Assembly: GCA_934047225.1 (NCBI GenBank)
Contig: CAKOHE010000085.1
Span: 1 to 64,000 of the forward strand
Direction: 5' to 3'
Length of the DNA: 64,000 nucleotides
Source of the DNA: Ypsolopha sequella
Lineage: Eukaryota; Arthropoda; Insecta; Lepidoptera; Ypsolophidae
The notes below the pieces were generated by a model. The model was given only the letters and a program-made list of their open reading frames with translations. It was not told the DNA's origin and searched no databases. A program made the position numbers and the translations under genes. Shown piece after piece: positions 43,508 to 53,450 of the stretch. Position 1 is the stretch's first letter. Every line of letters starts with the position of its first letter.

Positions 43508-44295
43508 CAGCGTTGCCAGATCTCCTGATTTTCCAGGAGATTTCCTGATTATTCCGATGTTCTCCTGATCTACTGATTTTATTATTAAATCTCCTGATTT
43601 TTAAGATTTAGGAATATTTTCAATACAAAAAGTATGCATACGTAAAAAGGAACGTATACGAGTTGTGTTTATTCCTAACAGTAATAAGTGTTGAGAAGGA
43701 ACGCTTCATAATATAGCCTAATACCGTATATTAAGAGCGTTTTTGCAATGAATCCGCCGCCGCGCGCCGCCTTGGCTCTCAATAACATGTTGTCATCGTG
43801 TTTACGCATGCGCAGGGAAAGAACCGAGCCATTCGCCAACGATACGCAAGTTTAGGCGACTAAATTGAATAGGTACATTGCTGTGCTATTTGATATGTCA
43901 TAGACTAAATTTAAATTTAGCAAGTTTTGCTTTTGCATCTACTAGTACTAAACAAACAGGCGCCACGCCAAGTTTTGTTTGCATTGCATAGTTCTAATTA
44001 TTAAACTGCTATTATTAATTAATTACTTTGAATATGTCTGATACTGATTCTCAAGAAGATACGGTGGAAAATACTCCGCCGAAGAAAGTATTCTTCATTG
44101 TATAATAAAGACTGGGAAAGAGAAGACAATTTTAAAAACTGGCTGAAAAAGAGTTCTAAAGGTAAGTTTTTTGCACAGGTGATTGTTTTATGTATAAAAA
44201 TAGCCTTTTTAATTGATCTCCTGATTTTCCCAATCAATCTCCTGTTTTTTTTTTTAATATTTCCTGGATTTTGAAATTTTGGTCTGGCAACACTG
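43508..44295 (+). mobile_element. hAT-family element, 788 bp, non-autonomous
   Basis: The ends are CAGCGTTGCCAGATC and, inverted, CAGTGTTGCCAGACC. CATCTCAT flanks both sides (43500-43507, 44296-44303), the 8-bp target duplication typical of hAT. Subterminal sequence at both ends is rich in ATCTCCTGATTT motifs. It contains one short exon and no catalytic core. Its right target copy touches the LINE target site. Confidence 0.85.
44034..44161 (+). pseudogene. Probable first exon of a hAT transposase relic
   Basis: It starts MSDTDSQEDTVENTPPKK and, after a one-base frame change near 44088, continues YNKDWEREDNFKNWLKKSSK to a GTAAGT donor at 44162. A D-W-x-x-x-x-x-F-K-x-W-L pattern just before a splice donor is seen ahead of BED-type fingers in related proteins; that link is from memory and weak. 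The remainder of the gene is missing. Confidence 0.4.
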
Positions 44296-44301
44296 CATCT
44301 C

Positions 44302-44313
44302 ATTATCAGAAGC
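44302..44313 (+). repeat. LINE target-site copy 1 (ATTATCAGAAGC)
   Basis: Identical 12-mers lie here, at 52075-52086 and at 57374-57385: before LINE A, between A and B, and after B. Confidence 0.9.
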
Positions 44314-44587
44314 GGATTCTGGCGGGAATACTCAAAGTTGAAAGGCGGCTTTTTCAAAGTAAATTTAAATAAATCTAAATTAACAGCGAATTGTGATTGA
44401 TGAAACGCCCACCAGGGCCAAAAATTAATATGGAGGAAGAAGATGAAGGAGGAGGTGGCGGGAAAACTGCTAATAACGAAAAAATTAATTCAACACAAAT
44501 TGGCGGGGGTGAAAAATTTTTACCTTACATAAAACAGGGGTATAAAAGATGCTTTCCTGAAAATTCTGTGAGTAAAAATTACACTGT

Positions 44588-45000
44588 TGTTCACGCTAAA
44601 AACAGCGTGACGTCAGCGCATGCGCAGATAAGCAACTCGCGACAGAATCGAGTCGCGCGCTGAGCGCTGCTCACTCAGTCTGTTCGGATCGACGAGCCTC
44701 TCTAGGCGCACGCGCGCGCGCCCGCGCAGCCGACAGCTCTAAACAATAGACATTCGCGTCAGCACAAACAATATCGCGTACCTAAAGTGTAGTGTTAATA
44801 CAAGTGCTGTGTACATCACTCAAACCAGGACATTTAGCACATCCCTGCACAGACGCCAGCTCCATCAGACCACCAAGAAGAGACGCCACGCAGCACATAC
44901 CAGCCCATTCAAAACAGGTTAGTTCACCCACAATCTTTTCTTCTCCCGTGTCATATCCTCAAATCCCACCAGCCCTGCAGTTCTGTAGCCAGCGGCTACA
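44588..45000 (+). repeat. BEL/Pao 5' LTR
   Basis: 413 bp, TG...CA ends. It contains a CRE palindrome TGACGTCA (44608-44615) next to the palindrome GCGCATGCGC (44617-44626), which matches the NRF1-type core, and a CpG-rich stretch (44700-44730). These could serve as promoter elements of the LTR; that is inference. Confidence 0.92.
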
Positions 45001-45004
45001 TTTT

Positions 45005-45021
45005 TGGTCCTTCGGCCGGAT
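45005..45021 (+). promoter_or_regulatory. tRNA primer-binding site of the BEL/Pao element
   Basis: TGGTCCTTCGGCCGGAT starts with TGG, the complement of a tRNA CCA end, 4 nt after the LTR. BEL elements commonly carry a site of this sequence. Confidence 0.75.
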
Positions 45022-46160
45022 CGAATTCTGGTCCTTACAGTCCATTTTCACATTTTTGGCCCCTCGAACCGTTACTGAACCAGCCCCCGTCGATTTATTA
45101 CAGTCCATTTTCAATCCAAGAAAATTTTTGGTTTATATCACCCCCCGCCTATCCCCCGCCGGCCCATAACTTTGTTTTGAACCAGCCCCCGTCGATTTAC
45201 TACAGTCCATTTTCACCCGGTTACATATTTTGCCCCCTTTCCCGGCAAAAAATATTTTGTGGTTTCGAATACCTATCGCGGGTAGATAATTAGAACCGCC
45301 GCCTGGAACATTCCATTTATCGGTTAGAACCGACCCCCCCACGCCCCTTTACAGAATAACTCATTTTCATCACGGTTGTAATTATTGTTCAGCTCAGATA
45401 ATATAATTATATCCATTCGGCCCAATTGTTTATTACAGTCCACTATATTTCTTTATTAAACCCCCCCCGTCACTTCCAGGGATTAATCATCAGCCCTTTT
45501 CGATATTTTTGTGTTGCGGTAATCTCACGTCGCAGTAATATATTGCCGGACCGTTTATTTGTGTTATTGTCTGCTTTTTTTACCCGGGTATATATATATA
45601 GCACAAATATAGTAAACAATTTGTTTTTTTTCTCTTCTCATCTCTGATCTTATTGTTAATGGTACACATATAGGGTGTTCCACGTTGGTACAGCTCATAT
45701 ACAGGTTGTTTTTTAAAAAAAAAAATATTTTTTCTCTCTCTTTCGTGTTTATTTTCCGTGTTCCGTTTGAACATAGCCTTTGTTTTTTTTTTTTTTTTTT
45801 CGGCCCGCGCAAGTTACAAGCTATCCGCACGTTGGAGTTGGTAGCGCTCAAGTTTTTAATAACTCATTTTCACATATAGTCACACTCATCACACATTCAA
45901 TCAGCACATACACACTCAGCTCATTTTCGCTCACACATTCAATCAGCACATATAGACACACTCAGCTCATTTTCACTCACACATTCACTCATCAGATACA
46001 CATTCAGCTCATTTTCACTCAATGAAACCAGCACTCAGTCATCACACACACACTCATCACATACACACTCAGTTCATTTTCACTCAATGACTCCAGCTCC
46101 AACAGAGAATTCTTGTAACTCCGCACAACGTGTAGTGAACGTCACTAACACACCAATAAT
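45022..46160. other. Non-coding interior of the BEL/Pao element with short internal repeats
   Basis: CCAGCCCCCGTCGATTTA followed by TACAGTCCATTTTCA occurs twice (about 45080 and 45183). From about 45885 to 46090 a loose repeat of roughly 50 bp (CACTCAGCTCATTTTC, CACACATTCAATCAGCACAT) recurs several times. No protein motif is seen. Confidence 0.6.
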
Positions 46161-46164
46161 AGCA

Positions 46165-46802
46165 GACGTACATGGTCAATTTCACTCAGCACGAGCCCTG
46201 TTAGGTTTTATCTCACGTCGCGGTACTCTAGTTCTCATTCGCTCAGAGTCGGCACAAGCTGTGTAGGTGCTAGGGATCAACTCATTGAAGTTCAGAACTT
46301 CCTCGGGTCAAACAATGATGCAATCACTCACCAGCTCGCGAATCAGCACATAACTTGGTTCGGCGCTCTGCACGAAATAATACTCAACTCAAGACCCCTC
46401 TGCCCGATTTTATCCGATCCTACGGACTTTGACCCTCTCACGGCCGGACATTTCATTATTGGTCGTCCGCTCACCGCTCTACCTGAGCAGTCTTTTTACG
46501 ACAGACCCATATCTGTTCTTAAACGCTTTCAGCTCATTCAAGCGCTCTCTCAGCGCTTTTGGATTCTCTGGTCCAGATCCTACCTCCATACCCTGCAAAC
46601 CCGCTCCAATCAGCTCTCCCCTTCCTCCCCTCCTCAAGTGGGTGAACTGGTCCTCATCAAAGAGGATGACCTGCCTCCGCTCCAATGGAAGTTGGGGAGA
46701 ATTCTCCGCACAATGCCTGGCAAGGATGGAGTGATCCAAGTTGTGGATCTGGACACAGCCCATGGAGCCGCAGCCCCGGCCCCCCCAGGATGTTCACGCT
46801 AA
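46165..46802 (+). pseudogene. BEL/Pao integrase remnant
   Basis: The integrase inserts the cDNA. Here a fragment of the core (HSARALLGFISRRGTLVLIR) is followed by a frame change near 46245, then CVGARDQLIEVQNFLGSNND and ANQHITW. A deletion removes the next part, and the C-terminal region continues as LNSRPLCPILSDPTDFDPLT, GHFIIGRPLTALPE, RSYLHTLQTRSNQ and GELVLIKEDDLPPLQWKLGR. This order is diagnostic of BEL/Pao integrases. The frame closes in the 3' LTR at 46800-46802. Most of the catalytic core is missing. Confidence 0.85.
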
Positions 46803-47203
46803 AAACAGCGTGACGTCAGCGCATGCGCAGATAAGCAACTCGCGACAGAATCGAGTCGCGCGCTGAGCGCTGCTCACTCAGTCTGTTCGGATCGACGAGC
46901 CTCTCTAGGCGCACGCGCGCGCGCCCGCGCAGCCGACAGCTCTAAACAATAGACATTCGCGTCAGCACAAACAATATCGCGTACCTAAAGTGTAGTGTTA
47001 ATACAAGTGCTGTGTACATCACTCAAACCAGGACATTTAGCACATCCCTGCACAGACGCCAGCTCCATCAGACCACCAAGAAGAGACGCCACGCAGCACA
47101 TACCAGCCCATTCAAAACAGGTTAGTTCACCCACAATCTTTTCTTCTCCCGTGTCATATCCTCAAATCCCACCAGCCCTGCAGTTCTGTAGCCAGCGGCT
47201 ACA
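46791..47203 (+). repeat. BEL/Pao 3' LTR
   Basis: Same 413 bp as the 5' LTR with no difference found by eye. The CRE and GCGCATGCGC motifs are at 46811-46818 and 46820-46829. Confidence 0.92.
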
Positions 47204-48150
47204 ACTGTTTATATTGAAAGCACCATTAACCAGAAGCTTGGCAATAAAAATCCATTTTACTTCAACAACCTTATGCAAAGGGATGTAAAAGGAGTTGATC
47301 GAATTGAGCGGGTGTCGGCGGCAAAATTGGCAGTTACGTTTAATCTGGCCAACGACGCCAATAATTTTCTGAAGAATGATGACTTCTTAAACAAGCATTC
47401 ATACCGTGCATTTATTTCGGCAAAGTCTGTTGAATGTATAGGCGTAATTAGACACGTTCCAACTGATGTGACTAACGAAGATCTCTTCAAAAAACTAAGC
47501 TGCGAGTATGAAATTATTCAAGTGAGACGTTTCACCAAAAAAGTCGACCAAAAACTACAGCCTCTAGAGACACTTTCGGTTACATTTTTGTCACCTACTC
47601 TACCTGAGTGTGTATATTATGAAAAATTCAGATTTAAGGTGTCTCCTTACATTCCACCTTTATTGCAATGCTATAAATGCTTTGGCTTTAACCATTCTTC
47701 AAGAATTTGTAAACATAAGCAGGTCTGCTCTTTATGTGCTGAGGAGCATTTTTATAAGGAGTGTTCTAAAACTGAAGCAGTTAAATGTGTGAACTGTGGA
47801 GGAGCGCATCTGGCTATATCGCGGCTGTGCCCAGTGAAGGCAAAAAAAATTGAAGAGAAGAGAAACAAACTAATGAGTACATATGCAAGCACTGTTGGCT
47901 CTTCCAAAATTTTAAAAAATTATGAAATCGAATTTCCCTCACTGAAATCAGCTAAACATGTACCAGCTCCTCCCTCTACAGTTAAAACGATTAAAAATGT
48001 TGATTACACTGAATTAGGCAAAGATGATAAAATTATTAATGCACTAGTAGTTGCACTACTTGAATTAGCTAATAATAAAGAAGAAAATAAACTAACAAGA
48101 GCTCACATTGGTAATGTAATTAAGAACAGTTTTAAAAATATAAAGTAGTA

Positions 48151-51100
48151 ATGGCTTGTACACCCAAAAATTATTTGACAATTATGCAATTTAACATACA
48201 AAGTTTAAAACCAAAAAAGGCTCTATTAATTAATTTTCTTCAGGACCATGATGTAGACATTTGTCTATTAAATGAAACATTTTGTAAAGATAAATATTTT
48301 AATTCTTATAATATTTCTAACTATAGTTTTCTTCATAAAGATGCCAAAAATGAACATGGTGGAGTAGGTATTTATATAAAAAATAATTTTAAATACAATT
48401 TAATTGAAACTAGGTTCTACGAAAAAATTCAAACGGTAGGTTTATCTCTACATACAGATGCAGGTATTATTAATTTACTTTGTGTTTATTGTCCACCGAG
48501 GAAGGGTAGATTCAACACCAATCAATTGAGAAACATTATAGAAAATTTTCCTAGACCAGCTTTAGTCTGTGGCGATTTTAACGCCCATCATGTAGCTTTT
48601 GGGTGTCATAAAACAGACTGTAGAGGCAACAACGTATTTAACCTTTTCGATGACAGTGATTTTTGCCTATTAAATACAGGATCACCTACCACTAATCCAC
48701 CCCCAAATAAAAGAGAATCAGCTATCGACATAAGTTACGCAAGTCCTCAAATTACCCCTCTATGTGAATGGCAAGTGATAGATGATCCTATGGGCAGCTA
48801 TCATATGCCAATATTAATTAATATTCAAATTTCACCTTACAAATACTCTAATAATTATAATAACAGTAGACGCTTTTTATATAACAAAGCTAACTGGCAT
48901 GACTACAGATCTCTCTCTGAGACTCTAGCTAAAAACTTCTGTGTTGACACAAACAATCCATTGAAATCATTTGATGAATATTGTGCGAATTTATCTTTAT
49001 TAAAAGAAAAATGTATTCCTAAAAGTAAAATTCCTAGCAACAATTTACGTACAACGAATAAACAACCTGTCCCTTGGTGGACTGATGAATGTCTAGATAT
49101 GGTAATGAAGAGCAAAAATGCCCTTAATGAATACAGAAAAAATCCTACAATGTCTAACTACATTGAATACAAAAAGATAGACGCTACTAAAAAGAAATTT
49201 CTCAGTGAACAAAAAACTAATGGTTGGAGAAATTTATGTAAGACTTTTAGCAGAACCACACCCATAAGTAATATATGGAATTTTATTAGAATTTTTAAAA
49301 GATTAGGATCTCAAAAAAAAACTAAAAACGATGAATGGATTCCTTCATTCTTGGACAGATTGGCGCCTGACACAGCACCTGGAAAAAATGTAGATTTTAA
49401 TTTGTTAAATTCCTATTTTCAGCAGCAAAGTAATGATAATAATAACTATTTGTCTGAACCATTTTCTTTGGACGAATTTAAATTCTCATTGTCATCTAGA
49501 CGAGACACCACACCAGGACTTGACGATTTACCATATATTTTAATTAAAAACTTACATTTAAATAGTCAGAAATTGTTACTTAAGATCTTTAATGAGTTAT
49601 GGAAAAATCAGGAAATACCAATTAGCTGGAAAACACAATGCATAATACCAATTTTAAAGCCTAATAAACCACATGACAATGCCGAGTCTTATAGACCCAT
49701 TTCTTTATCATCATGTGTAGGTAAAATTTTTGAAAACATGATAAAAACCAGATTAGACCATTTTGTTGAAAGTAATTCTATCTTACCTCCAAGTCAATTT
49801 GGATTTCGAAAGGGTAGAAGCGCTGCAGATAGTTTCGCTTCTCTAATTTCTGATTTAAAGAATTCACTGCTCAGTCGTTCAAACACTATTTGTGTCTTCT
49901 TAGATGTACAAGGAGCATTTGACAATGTGGACCCCGCAACGTTGGCTAAGATCCTGTATGATATTGGTGTTCCTGGAAATGTAAATAAATGGATTTTTAA
50001 TTTCCTGTATGAAAGGATTCTATATGTTAAATACAATAATATTTTACATGGACCAAAATATGTGTATAAAGGAACAATGCAAGGTGCTTGTATTTCACCG
50101 CTTATTTATAACATTTATGTCTCACAGATCTGTAAATATGTTAATGATAATGATGTTACTATATTACAGTTTGCAGATGATTTAGTACTGTATTGCAGAA
50201 ACCAAAACATAAACATAGCAAGTAATAAAATTAATACCGTTTTAAAAAACTTGCATCACTATTACAGGAATATTTTACAATTGAATATTAGTGCGGAAAA
50301 AAGTGCTGCAATGATATTCAACAATTTAAATACCAGTGAATCAAGTAGCAGCACAATACTATATGGTAATGACATCATACCTATAGTAAAGTCAAAGAAA
50401 TTTTTAGGTGTCATACTCGATACAAGTTTGTCCTTTAGAAAACATATAGACTATATTATTTCAAACACCAATAAAAGTTTAAATATATTAAAATCCTTAG
50501 CAGGCCTTTCATGGGGAGCAGACCCAAAAATTTTGGGTATGTTATACAAAAGTATTGTCAGGAGTCACTTTGACTATAGTCTTTTAGGCTACATGATTGC
50601 AAGTAATTCTGATCTTAAGAAATTGGATATAATTCAAAATAAAGCATTAAGGATTATTACTGGAGCCATGCGAACTACCCCAATAAACGCTATGGAAGTA
50701 GAAGCTTGTATCCCACCATTAAGTATACGTAGATTTGAGTTTGCCTCAAGATTCTGTATCAAAAACTTTAGTATTAATAATGGTGTCGTTTTAGAAAAAA
50801 TTAAACCCGTCAGGTGTAATATACCTGAAACTGAGTATTTTTCTGCTCATGAATTGGTTTCGAATCATCCTCTTCCTATATTACGGTTCATGAATTTTTG
50901 TTCTCATAAATATGAAAATATTTATAAAAGTGATAAATTTCCATGTTATAATTACTCAATACAAGACAATCTATATAAAACTACAGTACAGGTCACTCGA
51001 ATGGAGAATAAATATGATTTTCTTAGAATTATTGGAAAGAAGCATGGATATTACAGAGTTTATACAGATGGTAGTAAACATGACAACATTGTTAGATCTG

Positions 51101-51924
51101 CCTTTTACGATCCTCAATGTAACATATCTAAAAGCTATAAAGTTGATCCATTTTTCAGTATATTTTCAGCTGAAGCATATGCTATTCTAAAGGCTTTAGA
51201 GTACATAAAGAATGTAGAGAGTGATAAGATAATAATAATAAGCGACAGTTTAAGTGTACTCACTAGTTTAAGTAATAATAATATGAAAAGTTGTAACTAC
51301 TTGATATTCAAGATAAAAAGTACTATTAATTATTTAATGATAAGTAAAAAGACTATAGAATTTTTGTGGGTTCCCTCTCATAAAGGTATTTCTGGAAATG
51401 AAATAGTTGATAAAGTGGCTTACGTGGGTGTCAACGAAGAAGAGGCTTCCGATGCTTTGGTTCCCTATCAGGACTATTATGCTAATGTGAAAGACATCTC
51501 AAAGAGGTTATGGGAAGAAATGAGAATTATAACATTAGAAAAAGCTGGAGCATGGTATGGATCTATACAGAAGTCAATTCCAGCAAAGCCATGGTACAAC
51601 AAACTTACCGAAGTGGACAGACGATTTGTAACAACAATATGCAGAATGCGATTTGGACATTGCCGAACACCCGCACTCTTATACAGATTTAAAATTATCA
51701 CGAATTCAAACTGCAAGCACTGTGGTCAAGACAATGCTGATCTTATCCACATATTACAAAATTGCCCATCATTTGGTATCCAAAGATTAACTTTGATAAC
51801 AAGAATACAAGACGTTTTAGAAGATGATGATGAAGTCCCCCGCCAGGTCAATGAACTTCTGTCAAAAGAAGAACTATTCCCTGCCTTATATGATTTTATA
51901 GTTTCGACTGACAGTGAAATTTAA
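48151..51924 (+). CDS. LINE A ORF2: endonuclease, reverse transcriptase, RNase H
   Basis: 1,257 codons, uninterrupted. APE-type endonuclease: MQFNIQSLKPKKA near residue 12, LLNETF, VCGDFNAHH near 139 and SYHMPI near 215. RT: YRPISLSSCVGKIFE near 513, FGFRKGRSAADSF, FLDVQGAFDNVD, GTMQGACISP and the catalytic FADD near 672. RNase H: YTDGSK near 970, AEAYAI, SDSLSV, and WVPSHKGISGNEIVD near 1072. A zinc knuckle CKHCGQDNADLIHILQNC lies near 1187. The length fits I-group LINEs, and all catalytic residues that I can check are present. The ATG is 2 nt after the ORF1 stop (TAG-TA-ATG), which points to translation by re-initiation. Confidence 0.93.
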   Translation: MACTPKNYLTIMQFNIQSLKPKKALLINFLQDHDVDICLLNETFCKDKYFNSYNISNYSFLHKDAKNEHGGVGIYIKNNFKYNLIETRFYEKIQTVGLSLHTDAGIINLLCVYCPPRKGRFNTNQLRNIIENFPRPALVCGDFNAHHVAFGCHKTDCRGNNVFNLFDDSDFCLLNTGSPTTNPPPNKRESAIDISYASPQITPLCEWQVIDDPMGSYHMPILINIQISPYKYSNNYNNSRRFLYNKANWHDYRSLSETLAKNFCVDTNNPLKSFDEYCANLSLLKEKCIPKSKIPSNNLRTTNKQPVPWWTDECLDMVMKSKNALNEYRKNPTMSNYIEYKKIDATKKKFLSEQKTNGWRNLCKTFSRTTPISNIWNFIRIFKRLGSQKKTKNDEWIPSFLDRLAPDTAPGKNVDFNLLNSYFQQQSNDNNNYLSEPFSLDEFKFSLSSRRDTTPGLDDLPYILIKNLHLNSQKLLLKIFNELWKNQEIPISWKTQCIIPILKPNKPHDNAESYRPISLSSCVGKIFENMIKTRLDHFVESNSILPPSQFGFRKGRSAADSFASLISDLKNSLLSRSNTICVFLDVQGAFDNVDPATLAKILYDIGVPGNVNKWIFNFLYERILYVKYNNILHGPKYVYKGTMQGACISPLIYNIYVSQICKYVNDNDVTILQFADDLVLYCRNQNINIASNKINTVLKNLHHYYRNILQLNISAEKSAAMIFNNLNTSESSSSTILYGNDIIPIVKSKKFLGVILDTSLSFRKHIDYIISNTNKSLNILKSLAGLSWGADPKILGMLYKSIVRSHFDYSLLGYMIASNSDLKKLDIIQNKALRIITGAMRTTPINAMEVEACIPPLSIRRFEFASRFCIKNFSINNGVVLEKIKPVRCNIPETEYFSAHELVSNHPLPILRFMNFCSHKYENIYKSDKFPCYNYSIQDNLYKTTVQVTRMENKYDFLRIIGKKHGYYRVYTDGSKHDNIVRSAFYDPQCNISKSYKVDPFFSIFSAEAYAILKALEYIKNVESDKIIIISDSLSVLTSLSNNNMKSCNYLIFKIKSTINYLMISKKTIEFLWVPSHKGISGNEIVDKVAYVGVNEEEASDALVPYQDYYANVKDISKRLWEEMRIITLEKAGAWYGSIQKSIPAKPWYNKLTEVDRRFVTTICRMRFGHCRTPALLYRFKIITNSNCKHCGQDNADLIHILQNCPSFGIQRLTLITRIQDVLEDDDEVPRQVNELLSKEELFPALYDFIVSTDSEI

Positions 51925-52027
51925 TTAATGAGAAATAAATAAAGAAGATCTAGAAACTAAATAGAAAGGAAAAGAACCAGTTTCTTTCAAATATGTACAA
52001 AATTAAATATACAAATTAGAAAGATGT

Positions 52028-52052
52028 GGCCAAAAGGACTAGCATCCAGGCC
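52028..52052 (+). promoter_or_regulatory. LINE A 3' stem-loop
   Basis: The outer stem is GGCC/GGCC, then a spacer of four A, an inner stem GGA/TCC and a loop beginning CTAG. The tail of A residues starts about 14 nt after. It resembles 3' hairpins that some LINE reverse transcriptases bind to start copying; the function is inferred. Confidence 0.7.
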
Positions 52053-52074
52053 GAACAAACCATATAAAAAAAAA

Positions 52075-52086
52075 ATTATCAGAAGC
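52075..52086 (+). repeat. LINE target-site copy 2, between LINE A and LINE B
   Basis: ATTATCAGAAGC; serves as right flank of A and left flank of B. Confidence 0.9.
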
Positions 52087-52226
52087 GACTTTTTGGCGGG
52101 CTTTTGATGTAGTAGGCGGGAATTTTTAAAGAGCTATTTAAAATTTTAATTTTTATAAGAAAAACATCTCGTTTCTTCCTGTAAATACTATAAAAAAACT
52201 TGTAAATAGTTATATAAGTGATAAAC

Positions 52227-53450
52227 ATGAAAGACCCTCCGGGGGCTTCGGCCCCTGGAGAAAACAGTGGCTCCTCTCCTCCAGGGACTAAGAGAGGACG
52301 CGTAGGGGATGAGAACTATGAGAAACCTAACGAAGCAAATGCAGAGGTCTTGTATAAACCATATATTAAACAGGGCTATAAAAGAGTGTATCAAGAAAAC
52401 ATGCCGGTGAGTACGGAATATAATGTTTATGTGGAGAGCACCAAAGAAGGAGACCGTCTTGGCAACAAGAATCCGGACATGATGTGTGCATTATTTAAAA
52501 ATGAACTTAAAGGCGTGGTAGGCATAAGACGAATAAATGCAAATAAACTTGGGCTACTATTTTCACAAAGCATACATGCTAATAATTTTCTGACAAATGA
52601 GCAGTTCCTTTCCAAATATGAACTCAAAGCATTCATCCCTGCAAGGTCTGTCGAAACTATTGGAGTGCTTAAATTTGTGCCAACAAACATCAGCAATGAA
52701 GATTTATTTAAGAAGTTGTCCTCAGTGTGCGAAATTATAAGCGTTCGAAGATTTACTCGGAAAGTCAATGGTGCAGTCGTTCCATACGGCTCAGTCAGTG
52801 TCACGTTTTTGTCACAAACTCTACCCGAATATGTATACTTAGACTTATACAGATTTAAAGTATACTCTTATGTTGCTCCACTGATGCAGTGTTTTAAATG
52901 TTTTAAGTTCAATCATGGAGCAAAATACTGCAAAAATACCCAAAAATGCTCTATTTGCTCGGAAGAACACCACTTCTCAACTTGTAAGACAGAGGCAATT
53001 ATTAAGTGCATAAACTGCCAAGGACCACACATCGCAATCTCTAGGGATTGTCCGATAAAAGTTAAAAAAATTGAAGAAAAAAAAAATAAGGTTAGCTATG
53101 CTCAAATGGTTGCTTCTGTAAAAGAAACAAATAATGACAAAAATTACAACTCACAGTTCCCTGCACTCAAACCAGTTAAGACAACAACTCAACAAATTAT
53201 AAAAAATACAAAACCAGCGGATAATGTAAGGCCATCTGTTCCACTTTCTAGTGCTCAGTCATCTGATGTCACTACCAAGACTTTAGAAAATAAGGAAATT
53301 TCGACAAAAACATTAATTGACGAAATATTAAAAAATGATTACATTTTGAAGGGCTTGGTAGGAGCATTGGTTTCACTGGGAAATGAAAACAGATCACTCA
53401 CTTCCACTGTTATTAAAGAAATATTAGTTAAATCACTTCAACATGGCTAA
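52227..53450 (+). CDS. LINE B ORF1 (gag-like, three zinc knuckles)
   Basis: 407 codons from the ATG at 52227 (MKDPPGASAPGENSG); the GTG nine bases upstream is not needed. It has a Pro/Ser-rich N-terminus, PYIKQGYKRVYQEN, then VPTNISNEDLFKKLSSVCE within a fold probably akin to the PRE-C2HC domain of LINE gag proteins. The zinc cluster near residues 219-277 reads CFKCFKFNHGAKYC, CSICSEEHHFSTC and CINCQGPHIAISRDC. The C-terminus is Ser/Thr- and Lys-rich. It overlaps the start of ORF2 by 8 nt. The protein is expected to bind LINE RNA in the particle. Confidence 0.93.
   Translation: MKDPPGASAPGENSGSSPPGTKRGRVGDENYEKPNEANAEVLYKPYIKQGYKRVYQENMPVSTEYNVYVESTKEGDRLGNKNPDMMCALFKNELKGVVGIRRINANKLGLLFSQSIHANNFLTNEQFLSKYELKAFIPARSVETIGVLKFVPTNISNEDLFKKLSSVCEIISVRRFTRKVNGAVVPYGSVSVTFLSQTLPEYVYLDLYRFKVYSYVAPLMQCFKCFKFNHGAKYCKNTQKCSICSEEHHFSTCKTEAIIKCINCQGPHIAISRDCPIKVKKIEEKKNKVSYAQMVASVKETNNDKNYNSQFPALKPVKTTTQQIIKNTKPADNVRPSVPLSSAQSSDVTTKTLENKEISTKTLIDEILKNDYILKGLVGALVSLGNENRSLTSTVIKEILVKSLQHG

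Larger units (their letters stand above)
44588..47203 (+). mobile_element. BEL/Pao LTR retrotransposon, internally deleted, inserted in LINE A ORF1
   Basis: Two 413-bp LTRs (44588-45000 and 46791-47203), starting TGTTCACGC and ending GGCTACA, look identical by eye. ACTGT flanks the element (44583-44587, 47204-47208). A tRNA-complementary primer site TGGTCCTTCGGCCGGAT follows the 5' LTR. Only 1,790 bp lie between the LTRs: no gag, protease or RT, just an integrase remnant. It is therefore non-autonomous yet recently moved. Confidence 0.92.
44400..48148 (+). pseudogene. LINE A ORF1 (gag-like, three zinc knuckles), split by a BEL element
   Basis: ORF1 proteins of this type coat the LINE RNA. 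The coding sequence is 44400-44587 plus 47209-48148; a 5-bp duplication ACTGT shows where the BEL element entered, and removal restores the frame exactly. The ATG at 44400 (MKRPPGPK) is preferred over 44430 because LINE B also begins with a short Pro-rich stretch. Both proteins share PYIKQGYKR early on. Later come VPTDVTNEDLFKKLS and a cluster of Cys/His: CYKCFGFNHSSRIC, CSLCAEEHFYKEC and CVNCGGAHLAISRLC. No other fault is seen. The stop is 2 nt before the ORF2 start. Confidence 0.9.
44314..52074 (+). mobile_element. LINE A, full-length I-group retrotransposon (about 5.14 kb without the BEL insert)
   Basis: The 5' end GGATTCTGGCGGG follows the target copy directly and resembles the 5' end of LINE B. 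ORF1 and ORF2 follow, then a short 3' UTR with a stem-loop (52028-52052) and nine or more A residues before the next target copy. A BEL/Pao element (44588-47203) splits ORF1. RNase H plus CCHC in ORF2 and a gag-like ORF1 place it in the I superfamily; the precise clade is not certain. Confidence 0.9.

Noticed and set aside
45564..46025. Several short ORFs in the BEL interior
   Set aside because: They run through homopolymer and simple-repeat sequence and match no retroelement domain.
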